Source: Epiperipatus broadwayi
Taxonomy: Eukaryota; Onychophora; Udeonychophora; Euonychophora; Peripatidae
DNA length: 64,000 bases
Assembly: GCA_028023455.1 (NCBI GenBank)
Contig: JAQFVV010012422.1
Coordinates: 8,404,337 to 8,468,336 of the forward strand
Direction: 5' to 3'
The notes under the pieces are model-generated. The model was not told the DNA's origin. It worked only from the letters and a program-made list of their open reading frames with translations, and made no database searches. This document shows positions 47,101 through 57,601 of this stretch, one piece after another. The stretch's first letter is position 1. Each line of letters starts with the position of its first letter. A program made the position numbers and the translations under genes.

Positions 47101-50100
47101 ATATGAAAATATTTAAATGATATATTTGGAAGAACTATCTAGAATTCTATGAAATCATAAGGAAGTAAATTAATGATAGCGTATGCAAAAATAAAATAAT
47201 AATAAGAAAAGCTGTGGAAGGGAATAAAAATAAAAGATATGAACTGATATGTTTGGATTGGAAGGCTATTTCAGCAATAAAACAAATATGACTGATTAAA
47301 AAAATGATATGAAAAACAAAATAACCCTTACAATTACATCTTTTGAAATACTGCATGTTTTAAGTAAAAAGTTCTAGATGAAGAAATTGTAGTCAAATCT
47401 ATAGACTAAATATCAAGCATATACTTGAAGATTGCAAGTATGCAATGATATTATATTTAAGAAAATGAGAAAAGTAGAGTTTTCAGAGCTATCAATTCTG
47501 TATATAAACTTTTCTATGGTGATAAAATCATCTGTATAAAGATTTGAACTTAAGTCAACCTAAAAAACAAATTGGATTTATAAGTGACTGTAATGCAATA
47601 GATCAAATCCAAATATTAAGAAAAGCTATACAAGGGATCAGTTAGTATAAGTAGTCATTTTTGCATTGGATTTGTAGGTTATAATATAGTAACTGATTTT
47701 ATAAGTATGTCTGAGCTGCTTAACCATCGAAACATAAACCCAGAATTTAACAGAATATCAAAATGCAAATAGCAAAAATTAGACTACAAAGATTGTATTA
47801 AAAATTTTAATTTCCCAAAATTTATTACAGCAATTTTATATAAACTATGGAACTAAAAATAGATATAACTTAAGTCATCTAAATTTTTCAAATCATTTTT
47901 CAGAAATAATGATTTAGAACTGCAGGAAATTTATAAAAGCTATAAAATAAAAGGTCTAAAGTAATAGTGGATTTTCAAAAAAGAATAAAATCAAGACAAT
48001 AATAAATTCAAATATAGTCGTTAACAACTATAAAAACTTGTATCAAATTATTAATGCAGATGAAATATAATAAATAAAAATTAATGATAGAATTAAAGTT
48101 TTATGGAATGCTTTTAATATAAATAATATGATTGTAATTTAAAATTTTTTACTTTGGTTGTGAATCTTAATCCAAGACCTGGATATTTTATAGAAGAGTA
48201 ACATAATCCATGCATTGAAATTTAGAGAAATGTATATTGGGATTCATGAAAGGGAATTGCATAAAAAATAAAAAAACTGGATTAGACATATTACAATAGA
48301 GGGGCAAATGAAGTTCTAATCTGGATCTCAAGAGTTTGTATGAAATAAAAGTGATGGATAAGGGTAAGAGAATCCAGATTAAAGAAAGTGAATTAAATTA
48401 TTCAGATACCATTATACAGTGGATTGATAATAGTTAAAATAATGGCAATGATATAAGTAATGAACTTTATAAGTTTGACTATTATGATTTTATATGTGAG
48501 AATAACTACAAATTTAGAAATTCTCATTAAATGAATTTTGAATATTTTATTTTTAAGATTAATTTTTCCACTTATTGTTAAAATAAAGTTCAATTTTAAA
48601 AAAACATCTTGCTTTTAGACAATAATTTAAAAAGCATATTTCAAATGAAACAATAAAAAAAAAAAAAAATCCAACACTAAATTAATTTTCTCTTCTTCAA
48701 AATGATTCATCTTTTTTTCTATAAAACATAAAAAAAAAAAAAGTCAATATTTGAAACAATAAAATGAATGGATAATATAGATATATTTAAAATAAATGTA
48801 ATTTATGACTTGTATTTATATATTACACTATTTCCATCATCTAATATATAAATACAACTAAAATACTATCATCACAAAACTTCACAGAAAAACTCTAGTT
48901 TATGACTTAGTTCTAAATATTAAGATGCTTAAAAAAAAAATGTCTTAATGAACTGTATATAATGGCAAACTACTTCTACCATGATCAAGTTTTGTTGCTT
49001 ATTTTCTTACCTATAAAGCTAGATATATAGATTGCTTTAAGAGATGTCAATATAATCATATCAGAATTGTTAAAGAATTCATCCAGTCAAATAGTCCCTT
49101 ACCTAGTATGTATATATAAATATATAACAGTCTTTAAGCAGCTTATTGCAAAGCTCTCCAACAAACCTCATAAATAAGAGAGCATTACTATCTTTTCCAA
49201 TTGCTGGTCAGCAGAGGCAGTTTTCCAACTTTATTTTACTCTCTAATCAATAATAGCTAGCTATTTGTGTACTAATTAATATTGTATAGTTAACTGGATT
49301 GATTATGGATATACTACCTGATTGGAAACTGAAAAAAACATCTTTCCTATCTAACTTGTAATAATAAAAAATATAGCTGTTGCAGCACCACTCCATCATG
49401 AGGTCTTTTATACTCTATATATATATATATATATATGTATACATATATACATTAATGAAAGACGATTCTATTACCAAAATTTTTCCCCTTATTTAAAATA
49501 TTTACATACAATAATACATAGATGTTTGCATAGATACACCATTTTTGATGCTACTAAAATCAATAGTAAACTTATTAGTGCAGAACTGAAAAAAATAACT
49601 CCAGAAACTTTTAGTAGTGTATTTCAACAATCTGTGCATTTATTTATGAACGAATATTTTTAAGGAGATAAATATATATATTAGATCTATAAATATACTT
49701 TTTACAACTCATTAAAATCATATATTTTCTTATTAATTATGATTTTAGATATTTCATTAAATTTTGAATTTACCTGCAAATTGTATTTTAATAATAATAA
49801 ATTACAGCTTTCATTTAACTGTCAATCTGTAATTTGCTAATATTTTAAAAGGTTTCCACTGAATAGATAAAGTGCAGCCATAAATGCCATTAAATTATTG
49901 TGGAAATAAGCTTAAGAATATATCATGCAGTCCAATAATAAAGATTGAGTTATTTTCACCAATGGCATTAACATTGAAAAATAAGATCAATTACAGCAAC
50001 TTAATAACAATGCCGATAAAGTGACAGATTGAGTAAAACCTTCAAATCAAGTATTCGTGTTTTTTTATTACTGTTGGTTGGAGTCTGCAATCCAGACCAA

Positions 50101-52242
50101 ACACAACAGAATCAATAACAAATTTTATCACAGGTTTACAAAAACCTTTACTTTTTAATGCATATTCAATTATTTTAGCATGTGGATATTATATCTAAAG
50201 GTTGGTCTATAAGTTTGCATGTTGTTGCACAAGTTTTCATTTTTGTTTTGTCTAAGTATGAGAGTAGTATTTTAGATTGTGTTTTTAAAGATATTAAAAT
50301 TTACAAAAGATATGTGGATGATGTTTTTGTTTGTGGAAATACCAATACTATAAATTTTCTTGTAGAGAAGTTAAATAATTTGAATGGCTTGAAATGGATC
50401 ATTGAAAAAGAACAGGACAAAAATATTAAGTATTTTGATTTAATTATTACAAGAGATAATACTATGTTAAGTTATAAATTGATAATCAAACCATTGCAAA
50501 AAAAGGGATCCCAATTATGCATAAGATGGTAAGTTTTAGATCTTTTTTGTTTCATAGTGAAAAGTTATGTCATTACAGGTGTGATAAATTAAAAAATATT
50601 GAGATATTTGCCGAAGAATTGCTTGAAGTTGGTTATAAGAATGAACAAATTAACAATACTTTATGTCAATTTAAAAAGACTTAACAATGATTTAAAGGAA
50701 TTAAAGATTGATAATAAAAAATGGATATCCCATATATTTCAAATGCTCAGATAAAATTTTTTAAGGATGTGGTTAATGTTTCATTTTGGATTATAAATAA
50801 CATTAATAAGTTAGTTAATAATTCTAAAAATGTTATACTTGTCAAGCAGAGAGGTAATGTTGTGTATCAATGTTTTGTGGATGTATAATATCATATATAG
50901 TGAATCAAGGTACATTATTGAAAAAAGATTGAAGGAATATGAATTGTTATACAAGCGTGTGAAAAATAAAAATGATAATGATTTAATGACTGCTTCAGTT
51001 TGCTTGGATCATGAAAGAACATGTAAATATAAATTTAAGTTTGATATTGAAAGTGTTAAGATTCTTCATGAAGGAAGAAACCATAATAAAAGAAAAATTA
51101 AGGAGGTAGTTTTAATAAATAGAAATAAAATGAATATAATTAATAGACAAGCTGCTAACGTTAAAATTTGGGATTCATGGGATTTGAGTTGATGATATTT
51201 GCTTCCATTATGGTTTTTGAATTTAATAGCAGTTGGATTGGGTAAAGGAATTAACTGAAAGTACTTCTGTGGATTGAAAAGACTGTATTTTATAGCTAAT
51301 TACCATTATGTTTATTATTTTTATTGTTGTTACTATAGTTTTTTAATTAATGGACATTTTTATCTCTATTATATATATACGTATTTTAATATTCCCATGG
51401 ATAAATGGATTCATAGCATTATTTCCAGGAGCTTCTGTGCAATAAAAATATATAATAGCTCAACAGCTGACATTTCAGTACAATAACAAGCACTTTCCTC
51501 AGAGCTTCTTTCTCAAACTATATGAATGTGTATGGTTTGAGAAAGAAAAAGCTCTGAGAAAAGGACTTGTTATTGTATTGAAATGTCAATTATTTAGCTA
51601 TTATATATTTTTATTATATGGAAGCTCTTGGATATAATACTATGAATATATATACATACACACACAAATAAAGTAAACCTCATTAGTGTGAACCATAAAA
51701 AGTACAGTATGTTTTTTAAAAATTAAAATCTCAAATATCAAGTGATAATTTTCTATTGAATTTTCTTGGTAACATCTAGCTGAATGTATATATAAGTGTG
51801 TGTGTACCAGTGAAATTTATTATATATTTCACATATTTTTTTCCTTTCTATAGTTTATAAATATTTCAAGGTTATCACGATACTATTAGTGATTCAATGA
51901 TCTCTACAATTCCCTGATTATGAAATTTACATTACTTAAGCAACCACATTTTATTTTATTTTTGATTCATCATAAATAATGCATTTTTTAATTTTTATAC
52001 ATATAAAATAAAAATCATCTAAAAACATTTTTTTATAAAATGCTCCTTTAAAATTCCATAAATTACTATAAATATTATAAATTTTAGATTAATTTTTCTT
52101 TTTATTTTATAATATAATAATCCAAAATAATTTAATCATAAAAAGAAAAACTCTTACCTAGGTATTCGAGAAGCAGAAAGTTTTTCCAAAAATTTATAAA
52201 AAACATATTTGATATCGAAATTCATGTCATACCAGTAATTAA
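35126..52242 (-). CDS. JMJD7: JMJD7 3' end: C-terminal exon plus proposed terminal exon
   Basis: This span covers the two 3'-most exons proposed for the minus-strand JMJD7 gene, 52,158-52,242 and 35,126-35,168, separated by a 17-kb intron full of antisense mobile elements. The first exon is secure (WYDMNFDIKYVFYKFLEKLS). The second rests on an AG acceptor after a pyrimidine tract, a matching phase (AG|A gives Arg), 14 further codons and TGA. Human JMJD7 also ends a few residues after the equivalent LLDSLTKASG segment, so a very short terminal exon is plausible. A nearer terminal exon that I failed to see is the main alternative. Confidence 0.5.
35169..38794. other. AT-rich sequence, probably JMJD7 intron
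   Basis: No coding exon or recognised element. Slightly GC-richer patches lie at about 37,825-37,915 and 37,990-38,045 (GCTTGCCCAAATCATGGGGT) and have no match that I can name. Confidence 0.45.
38795..40258 (+). pseudogene. RTE-type LINE relic 1 (reverse transcriptase to C-terminus)
   Basis: Broken frames on the plus strand follow the order of an RTE-clade ORF2. They are NEEVGHAIKFMKKGNVPDND with LNDKNVPDDWKNPV (RT motifs 0-1), NYRAISL and SVLYKIFTKIITTRL (motif 2), HQPKEQIEFKSGFNTVNHIQ (motif 2a), CFVFVDYEKAFDSI (motif A, catalytic Asp kept), and KGDSISPKLFTAML (motif B). The C-terminal GHIARIDDNRWTIEILNWIP with GETFTLQWIDNG follows. Motif C (YADD) is lost and at least five stops or frameshifts are present. 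The 5' end is truncated near 38,795. It is antisense to JMJD7 in its intron. Confidence 0.85.
40259..41254. other. AT-rich intronic spacer
   Basis: No recognisable feature. It contains a short palindrome (GTACAGTACT...AGTACTGTAC, about 40,574-40,605) and a C-rich run near 40,745. Confidence 0.5.
41255..41420 (+). repeat. Partial copy of the foldback element arm
   Basis: Sequence such as CCAATACATATGACCACACC, GATCTCCAATATATATATTT and CAACACTCATCAGTTGG lines up in order with the left arm at about 9,835-9,970. Only one arm is present, so it is a truncated copy. Confidence 0.65.
41421..42522. other. AT-rich intronic spacer
   Basis: No supported gene. A short open frame on the plus strand near 41,812-41,992 was examined and not accepted (see rejected items). 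Confidence 0.5.
42523..42697 (+). repeat. 5' LTR of the gypsy element
   Basis: A 175-bp LTR beginning TGTCATGTTATGG and ending AACATAACA. It aligns to the 3' LTR with about 12 substitutions, 11 of them transitions, and lacks a 10-bp duplication (GATGCCTAGT) present in the 3' copy. Confidence 0.93.
42698..42711 (+). other. tRNA primer binding site
   Basis: TGGTGTCAGGAGTG follows the 5' LTR with no gap. The TGG start is typical for pairing with a tRNA 3' CCA end. Confidence 0.7.
42821..43450 (+). pseudogene. gag of the gypsy element (broken)
   Basis: A 143-residue frame from 42,821 contains the gag-like segments WTEREELFLNFLETTENDMK and YDRIKAYTMELHEGESIDQF, then LTCFKLVVEKADFRDK. This is the pattern of retrotransposon capsid proteins. 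It stops at 43,252, but the frame can be followed with shifts to a Cys-rich remnant near 43,450. No intact start context or CCHC knuckle remains. Confidence 0.7.
43560..43970 (+). pseudogene. Retropepsin-like protease of the gypsy element (broken)
   Basis: KVKIDTGANVNIMSKKVL at about 43,733-43,786 contains the aspartic protease active-site triad DTG followed by AN. Downstream are KKKLRAFGG and ESTLLSGSDL, the last matching the ILG-D end of retropepsins. A stop falls after the FGG. Confidence 0.75.
44163..44790 (+). pseudogene. Reverse transcriptase of the gypsy element (broken)
   Basis: The first frame carries TPVAYPTNWVNSLLIVKKPN, GTMRICIDPRDLNKKLKREY and KMPTPETVLSTVTGMKYFS. The second, shifted by a one-base-type frameshift near 44,490, continues MDLKSGFWNIKFDNKSAV (motif A) and NIPFERYRFNHLPFSLNESP (motif B). 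The YVDD box is degraded to TTVDIS with one catalytic Asp lost. The element cannot make active RT. Confidence 0.88.
45030..45420 (+). pseudogene. RNase H region of the gypsy element (broken)
   Basis: Around 45,078-45,130 the frame reads PVIIQTDASQTGLGGVF, with the first catalytic Asp of RNase H. After a frameshift come TYTDHKPLLAIVNKPFEKIT, LQRFVMRLQQYKLKIKYRPG and KELYITDTLSRNY, the standard connection to integrase in Ty3/gypsy pol. Confidence 0.85.
45640..46480 (+). pseudogene. Integrase of the gypsy element (broken)
   Basis: NCPICTTYRP supplies the Cys pair of the zinc-binding HHCC domain. RVSADLFEI holds the first Asp, YLLLVDYFSKYPEVLHIPDK the following strands, TPDEVMADKMPFASF the second Asp (DN changed to DK), and SHYSRFNGLAEPNIQTIRQL the catalytic Glu. 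WEKIVASRPWERV shows a small internal duplication of the segment CATCAAGACCTTGGGAAA. Two frames overlap between 45,837 and 45,958, and a stop ends the core at 46,271. Confidence 0.87.
46810..46994 (+). repeat. 3' LTR of the gypsy element
   Basis: A 185-bp LTR, 10 bp longer than its partner because GATGCCTAGT is tandemly duplicated near 46,849. It ends AACATAACA and is followed by GACTATG. Confidence 0.93.
46995..47459. other. AT-rich intronic spacer
   Basis: No recognisable feature between the 3' LTR and the next LINE relic. Confidence 0.5.
47460..48450 (+). pseudogene. RTE-type LINE relic 2 (strongly decayed)
   Basis: The DNA aligns in order with relic 1. Matching blocks are GAGCTATCAATTCTGTATAT (motif 2 region), CAACCTAAAAAACAAATTGG (HQPKEQI), GTAATGCAATAGATCAAATC, TTGCATTGGATTTGTAGGTT (FVFVDYE, where the catalytic Asp now reads GY) and the terminal CAGTGGATTGATAATAGTT (LQWIDNG). 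Nearly every codon block has a stop or shift. It has the same orientation as relic 1, about 8 kb away with the gypsy element between them. Confidence 0.75.
48780..50159. other. AT-rich intronic sequence with a Penelope tail fragment
   Basis: At 48,820-48,895, CACTATTTCCATCATCTAAT and AAATACAACTAAAATACTAT match the PLE/SINE tail repeat. (AT)n is at 49,418-49,440. A slightly more complex patch (49,130-49,265) has no assignment. Confidence 0.45.
50160..51260 (+). pseudogene. Penelope-like element relic: RT palm and GIY-YIG remnants
   Basis: The frame 50,182-50,532 contains KIYKRYVDDVFVCGNTNTIN, with an intact YVDD catalytic box, followed by NLNGLKWIIEKEQDKNIKYF and DLIITRD, matching the thumb-side region of PLE reverse transcriptases (..I.FTxExE.....LPFLDv.i.R). 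A second frame (50,830-51,192) holds a degenerate GIY-YIG region (VYQCF, then ESRYIIEKRLKEYELLYKRV) and a C-terminal ending in KIWDSWDL. Frameshifts separate the parts. It is antisense to JMJD7. Confidence 0.82.
51409..51647. repeat. 240-bp near-perfect palindrome (Penelope tail in inverted pair)
   Basis: The arms 51,409-51,518 and 51,534-51,647 are reverse complements with a 15-bp loop. For example, GTTTGAGAAAGAAAAAGCTC at 51,534 pairs with 51,499-51,518. Read from the outside in, each arm contains CTCAGAGCTTCTTTCTC and TGACATTTCAGTACAATAAC. The antisense reading, GAGGAAAGTGCTTGTTATTG followed by TGAAATGTCA, resembles PLE 3' ends. It lies just downstream of the PLE relic. Confidence 0.75.
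51648..52157. other. JMJD7 intron sequence near the donor
   Basis: AT-rich with no feature other than the minus-strand donor GTAAGA at 52,157-52,152. Confidence 0.6.
52158..52242 (-). CDS. JMJD7: JMJD7 exon: C-terminal dimer-region helix
   Basis: On the minus strand an AG acceptor (52,244-52,243) opens an 85-bp exon coding (V)NYWYDMNFDIKYVFYKFL, then EKLSASRIP, ending at GTAAGA. It completes the Val codon begun in the exon at 58,452-58,611. The VNFWYDMxxDxKYxxxxLL signature directly following the [11 protein letters not shown] strand is diagnostic of JMJD7 among JmjC proteins. The conserved residues are intact, so the gene is probably functional despite transposon-filled introns on both sides. 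Confidence 0.92.
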
Positions 52243-53952
52243 CTAAAAGAAAGTGATTTTTTAAAAATCATAAGTATACAGAATTATATATAAAGAGATA
52301 TGTTTACTAAACTACTTTGAGTAAAAGTATTGTTGATTTTCTTGGAAAATAAGTAAAAGAAGCTAATTGAAGCAAAATCATATAGACATTCCTTGTACAT
52401 TAGTTTATTTTACATCATTCTCGCCATTAGTATTTCATACTAAAGGCTACATGTTTCATTAAAAAAAACCTTATATCTAATTAATGATAACTGTTGTAAG
52501 TGAAAAAAACTAATCTGGGGATATCCCAAGTCCATATAAAGAAGACAAAAAAAAGTTATCAATCTAACTTTGATGAAAATATCATCATATTTGCCAAGTA
52601 CTATTTCTACTAGACTACTTAAACTCATTCATAACATGACTGTACACACAAGCAGGTCTTTCTATACTATTTATTAAATAATAACTAAAGACAAATGATT
52701 CTTTAACTAGATTGAAACATATATATATATATATACTAATAAAAATAAATGAGCTAGCATTTTACAAATTTGTACACATTTTACAACCTCACATAATTTT
52801 TACCTACACTAATGAGAAATTTAAAAACAAAAATCGATATTTAAGAAAATTACTACTCTCATAAAAATGTAAATTAATGTTAGTGTGAAATTTTTATTAA
52901 TTTATAACAATTTTCAGCTTGTTTTAACAGTTTAGGCTGGTTTTTTAGTAAGGTAAATTTAAAGCCTAATCTATTTTTTTTTACTTAATTATAATAAAGT
53001 TATTTTAAATAAAGAGAGAGGGATCTAACACATATCAATGACATTGTAAAAAGTTACTGTTGTAAAATATATTTAATTCCAGATATTCCATTCTTAAGTC
53101 TATTATCTATTAGTCCCACTGAAACTTTTGCAAGAAATTCAATCTATTCAATTCATAACTTACACCTGCTATAATAAAGAGATATTTGACACAAGCATCC
53201 AAAACACAATTAGAAATATATAGCCTTAAAAAAAAGAGGATTTAAACCCCCAGTGTCAGTTATAATTCATGTGTTCACAACTCAAAATTAACCTATAGAA
53301 TTGATTATGAAAATTGAAATTTATAGTCTGCAAAGCAAAAGAAAAATATAATAATGACCCAAAATAGAAATTCAGCAAGCTACATTAAAATCCATACATG
53401 TAATATCTGATACATATTTTTTTTCCTCATAACTTTTAAAATATTTTAAAACCTTTTTATCTACCATATGATATAATTCCATTTATTAATTTTCTTACAA
53501 ACATTAAAAAAAAATTAGACTTCTAAATTTCAATTTTTTATAATTGAAAGTGTTACTGTAAATATTTTTTAACCATTATGGTTCTTATTTAGAATTAATA
53601 TTTTTACTATGTATATTCTGCATGTGCAATCAATGAAGATACCAAACAAGACTTTGGCCCAATGCTGTTTAGAATATTAATAAAGTAATAAACTTAAATA
53701 TTTAAAATGGATCGATTCTCAGTTAATAAACTTAAAAAAATTCTCAGTTTATCTAAATGAAAGATATATAATACATTGTCATATAAATTTATGATTGTAA
53801 AATATTTATATATAAATCTTTAAAGTGTGTATTATATGAAAATGTTTAAAATCTCTTACTTTAAATGGTTACCATATTCAGAAAAAGATTGATAAAAAAC
53901 AATTATTTTACAAATAGTTATGTAAAAATAAATTGATTTTTTTAGTTACTGG
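52243..53952. other. JMJD7 intron, AT-rich part
   Basis: No feature apart from an (AT)n run near 52,722 and one B-box-like word at 53,235. Confidence 0.6.
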
Positions 53953-54623
53953 ATTATGTGCACATGCATATATCTATATTATAAATAAAGTTTATTATTA
54001 AATTTTGTAATTTGTATGCAGACAGTACCTTGTTATTATTTTATCTGTTAACCAAGCATTCTAGAAAATTTGCATATCAAATATAAAATGAACATTAAAT
54101 TATATTAATTGATACAATTATAAAAAGTGGACTGACTGATATCAAGTTCTAGCGAGCATCTGAGTTGAAAAAAAACTGTCAAGTTGAGAACAATGATTTT
54201 TCTTGCAAGGAGAAAAAAGTTAGGGCTATATTAGAGCTATCTTTGCATTTCTAAATGTTTTGAAAGTGAAGATTGTCTATTAAACAAAATGACAGACATG
54301 AAGTGAAATAAATAACAATGACATAATGAATACTCAAGTTATAAACTTAAATGTATACAAGTTAAGAAACTTGAGTCAATAGACTGTAATATATATTTGC
54401 AGTGTATGAGAATGAATTAATCACATACCCAAACTTGTTATCAACTCCTATTCCAAAGTAAAAGGACATTTATTATTATTTCTTTATTATCATTTATATA
54501 TTATTATTTACATTCACATAAATAATAAACTTGCTGAGTTTTAAAAGTTTGGTCTTGTGTTGATTATTAAAATTTGATGCTTTCTCAGCTGGTATTATTA
54601 AGAATACTCCTGAAAACACAGCA
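53953..54623 (+). repeat. 5' LTR of gypsy relic copy 2
   Basis: It aligns over its length with 56,940-57,601, for example AATAAAGTTTATTATTAAAT, AGTGGACTGACTGATATCA versus AGTGGATTGATATCA, and GTCAATAGACTGTAATATAT. The start is blurred by divergence (within about 5 bp). It ends near AACACAGCA. Confidence 0.75.
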
Positions 54624-54881
54624 GAGTGGTGTAGTCTGACAATGGAACTTATTTGCAAAATTAAGTGATAGTACAGTGGCACAATTAATTGATATGAACA
54701 AAAGAAAAATGTGGTAATGATAAATCACTGACTGGCAGTATTTGGAAGTTTGAAATAAATAATACAACAGCATGGAATATATACATCAAGCATTATATGT
54801 ATATGAATAAAGTTGAAAATGATATAGTCAAAGTTAGGAACCCTTCTGTTTTTTGCTAGCAGCAAAAAGCAAAACAACTGA

Positions 54882-55519
54882 GTGTTCCAAAGACCCCTGA
54901 GGACATATAAAGAGCTAATATTGCCAAAATGGGTGGCCTACTTACACTTTAGAATGAGGAAACAATTATCTTGTGAGCACTGTGATGAATATAACCTGGC
55001 ATTGCAAACACTGATTAAACAATGTGGATTTACAGTTGACCTGGATGATATGTTGTTTGACCAATTGCTTATGTGAGGTGTCAAACCACAATCTTAGAAA
55101 GAATTTATTAAGTGAAGTGGATTTGGCATATGAAACAGCTATTTCAAAATGCATAAAACATGAGATGGTATTAGAAAATGTATTAAAATTTCAAGCCATA
55201 ATTAATGAACTTAAAAACCTGACAAGTGTCAATAAAGCAAAAATGGTTAATGCATTTTACAAAAGTTTTAAAGGACAACTTGACACATTATTGCTATGAT
55301 GCAAAAGAACACAAAAAAATGTTGCGCAGCTTTAAAATGGAACAATATTGCACATGTGATATTATAGGATATCTAACTCATGTCTATAGAAAAAACGATA
55401 AGTCAAAAGTCAAACTATGCCTGGACTTTAAATCAAGGGGAGGCGGAGTAAGAAAAAAGCTAGATATGAAAAAGGATAAAGAAGATGATCAGATTTCACT
55501 TGGCATTTATCATTTGTGA
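54882..55519 (+). pseudogene. gag remnant of gypsy relic copy 2
   Basis: Overlapping frames encode FRMRKQLSCEHCDEYNLALQ and DLDDMLFDQLL, then NHNLRKNLLSEVDLAYETAI and KAKMVNAFYKSFKGQLDTLL. A damaged zinc knuckle (CYDAKEHKKMLRSFK) and a lysine-rich tail follow. The (R)D.L.....LR..LL.E..L....A pattern is typical of gypsy gag proteins. At least two frameshifts are present. Confidence 0.7.
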
Positions 55520-55529
55520 TGAAAAACTA

Positions 55530-55790
55530 ACATGGAAGTTGACAGTGGTGCCAAACTATTTGTACTACCCTAAGAAAGTGGAACAAAATAAATACTAAAA
55601 TCAAAAATAAAGGGAAGTTAGAGAAGAAATGTTTTAGCCACAGATATCAACAGAAATACACATATGCAGAAAAGTGTTAGTCTCAGTAAAAGTCAATACT
55701 AGATTTAAAGTATTATTATTATTCATTGAAAAAAGGAACATAAGCCCATTATTAGGTAGAAGCTGTTTCAGATCTCTAGGAATTCACATG
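55530..55790 (+). pseudogene. Protease remnant of gypsy relic copy 2
   Basis: MEVDSGAKLFVLP near 55,531 keeps the aspartic protease triad in its DSG form. The end of the domain is visible as RNISPLLGR and SLGIHM near 55,735-55,790. Stops lie between them. Confidence 0.6.
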
Positions 55791-55859
55791 GAAAAGATGA
55801 AAAGAATAATTTACAAAAGCATTGCAAATTGAGGGAGAAACCTGAACCAGTAAGCATGT

Positions 55860-56350
55860 AAATAATGTAGGAAAATGGAATTTTAAAATCCAGACTGTGA
55901 AAAACTTAAGAAATGGCAGTCTATGACGGATTTTCTCAAGAAAACTTATAAATTGTGGGTGGAGTCTAAAACCCCATGGCAAAGAATTCATATGGACTTT
56001 GCCAGTCCTATGAATAGTTTTAGTGATTTATATTCTCATTGATCTGAGTACAAGCTTGAGAAAATTTACTTATCCATTAAAGCCCTCCAAGAGATTTTCA
56101 CTACTTATGGTTGTTCTAAAGTTACCTCTGCTGATTTTGAAAGATATTTGGCAGACAAAGTGATATGATACATTTTAACTCCAACCTATCATTCAGTGTC
56201 CAATGGAATCACTGAAAAAGTGGTATAATGTTTAAAGTCTGCTTTAAAAAAAATAATAACCAGAAATATTAAGAAAGAATGCATTGGTAAAAATCATGTT
56301 TTACCAACATTTCTTTGCAAGTGTGTCTACTAAGAAAACACCGAAAGAAT
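55860..56350 (+). pseudogene. Integrase core remnant of gypsy relic copy 2
   Basis: ESKTPWQRIHMDFASPM (first catalytic Asp in MDFA), then EIFTTYGCSKVTSADFERYL (second Asp region) and LTPTYHSVSNGITEKVV (catalytic Glu in TEK) follow the DD35E order. Stops occur at SH* and VI*. Confidence 0.75.
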
Positions 56351-56524
56351 TAATATTGTAGCGAAAGTGTCATACATATTTATCTAAGCTATTACCAATG
56401 ATGAAGGGAATAAGAAAAAATATTTTAGACGAAGAGGATTCTAATATAAACTTCGGAAAATTCAAGTTGGTAAAGCTGTATAGGCTAAAAATATTTTTAA
56501 AAAAAAAAAAGTTTTCCTAGTGTT

Positions 56525-56896
56525 ATGATTGAGATTATATCAAATGTAATTCGAATAATCAAGCTGAAAAATGGATTACAAATGCAAAGTCATTTAAATC
56601 ACTTATGTGCACATTTGCATAATGTACCCAATGATAGTGACAGCAAACTTACACTAGTCAATTCTAATTTGGAACCTAGTATAAGTGAAGAATGCGAGGA
56701 TATTATCTCAATTGTGCAAAATGGAGAACTGCCTATTAATAATAATGTTGTAAAAAATCATCAATCAGGTGATAATATTGCAGATTTAAGTGATGATCAT
56801 TTATCATCAGCATCATCAAATCAAATAGAGCTAAATACAGATCATGATGAAAGACCTGTTCCTATATTTAGATGCCACAGAATCTGCATGATCTGA
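56525..56896 (+). pseudogene. C-terminal part of pol, gypsy relic copy 2
   Basis: A 123-residue frame begins with EIISNVIRIIKLKNGLQMQS and HLNHLCAHLHN, matching the post-integrase segment RVNKLENGLYIRRHINHLYP of copy 1. It then becomes an acidic, Ser/Asp-rich tail ending RPVPIFRCHRICMI. It is open to its stop, which makes it the best-preserved piece of the element. Confidence 0.65.
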
Positions 56897-56939
56897 GAAA
56901 TTTAAAGATTATTTTCTAGAGAAAAGAGGAGACATGGAC

Positions 56940-57601
56940 TGTCTGTTTGCGCGAATATGTATATTGTAAATAAAGTTTATTATTGAATTTTGTACTTTGC
57001 AAACAAATAGTACCTCGTTATTATTTTATCCCCTAACTGAACACTAGAAAATTTGCACAGCAAATTTAAAATGAATATTAAATTATATAAATTAGTGCAA
57101 TTATAAAAAGTGGATTGATATCAGTTGCTAATGTGTGAATTGAAAAGAACCGTTGAGTTGAGAATAATAAATTTTTTCATAAAAAGGAAAAAATTCAGGA
57201 ATAAATTAGTTATGTTTGCATTTCTAACTATTTTGAAAATGGAGATTGTAACTTAAGCAAAAAAACAAACTTGAAGTGATATAAGATATCATTTGTTAAT
57301 GAGCTTATATATAAAATAATTATAAGTTAATAAATAAAATTCATGAGTTAAAAAAACTCTAGTCAATGGACTGTAATATATATCTGCAATGAATTAATCC
57401 CCCACACAAACTTGCTATTAATTCCTGTCCCAAAGAGATATTTATTAATATTTTTTTATTATCATTTACATTATTATTATTTATATTAGTCAGTATAGAT
57501 AATAAATTTGCTGTGTTTTAAAAGTTTGATCTTGTATTGGTTATTTAAATTTTTATGTTTTCTCGAATGGTATTATTGAGAATACCCCCTAGAACTCAGC
57601 A
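56940..57601 (+). repeat. 3' LTR of gypsy relic copy 2
   Basis: It begins TGTCTGTTTGCGCGAATATG after a purine-rich tract and ends AGAACTCAGCA. The start matches the minus-strand LTR start at 15,044. Confidence 0.8.

Larger units (their letters stand above)
53953..57601 (+). mobile_element. Decayed Ty3/gypsy element, RT-less family copy 2 (antisense in JMJD7)
   Basis: LTRs at about 53,953-54,623 and 56,940-57,601 flank an interior of only 2.3 kb. In order it holds gag (54,882-55,519), a protease remnant with the DSGA triad (about 55,530) ending in ISPLLGR (about 55,745), a link reading IIYKSIAN, an integrase core (about 55,930-56,230) and the pol C-terminus (56,525-56,896). RT and RNase H are absent, with no gap in which they could sit. 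The minus-strand element at 14,425-19,088 has the same order and the same junction. A primer-binding-like GTGGTGTAGTCTGAC follows the 5' LTR, and AAAAGAGGAGACATGGAC precedes the 3' LTR. Confidence 0.85.
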
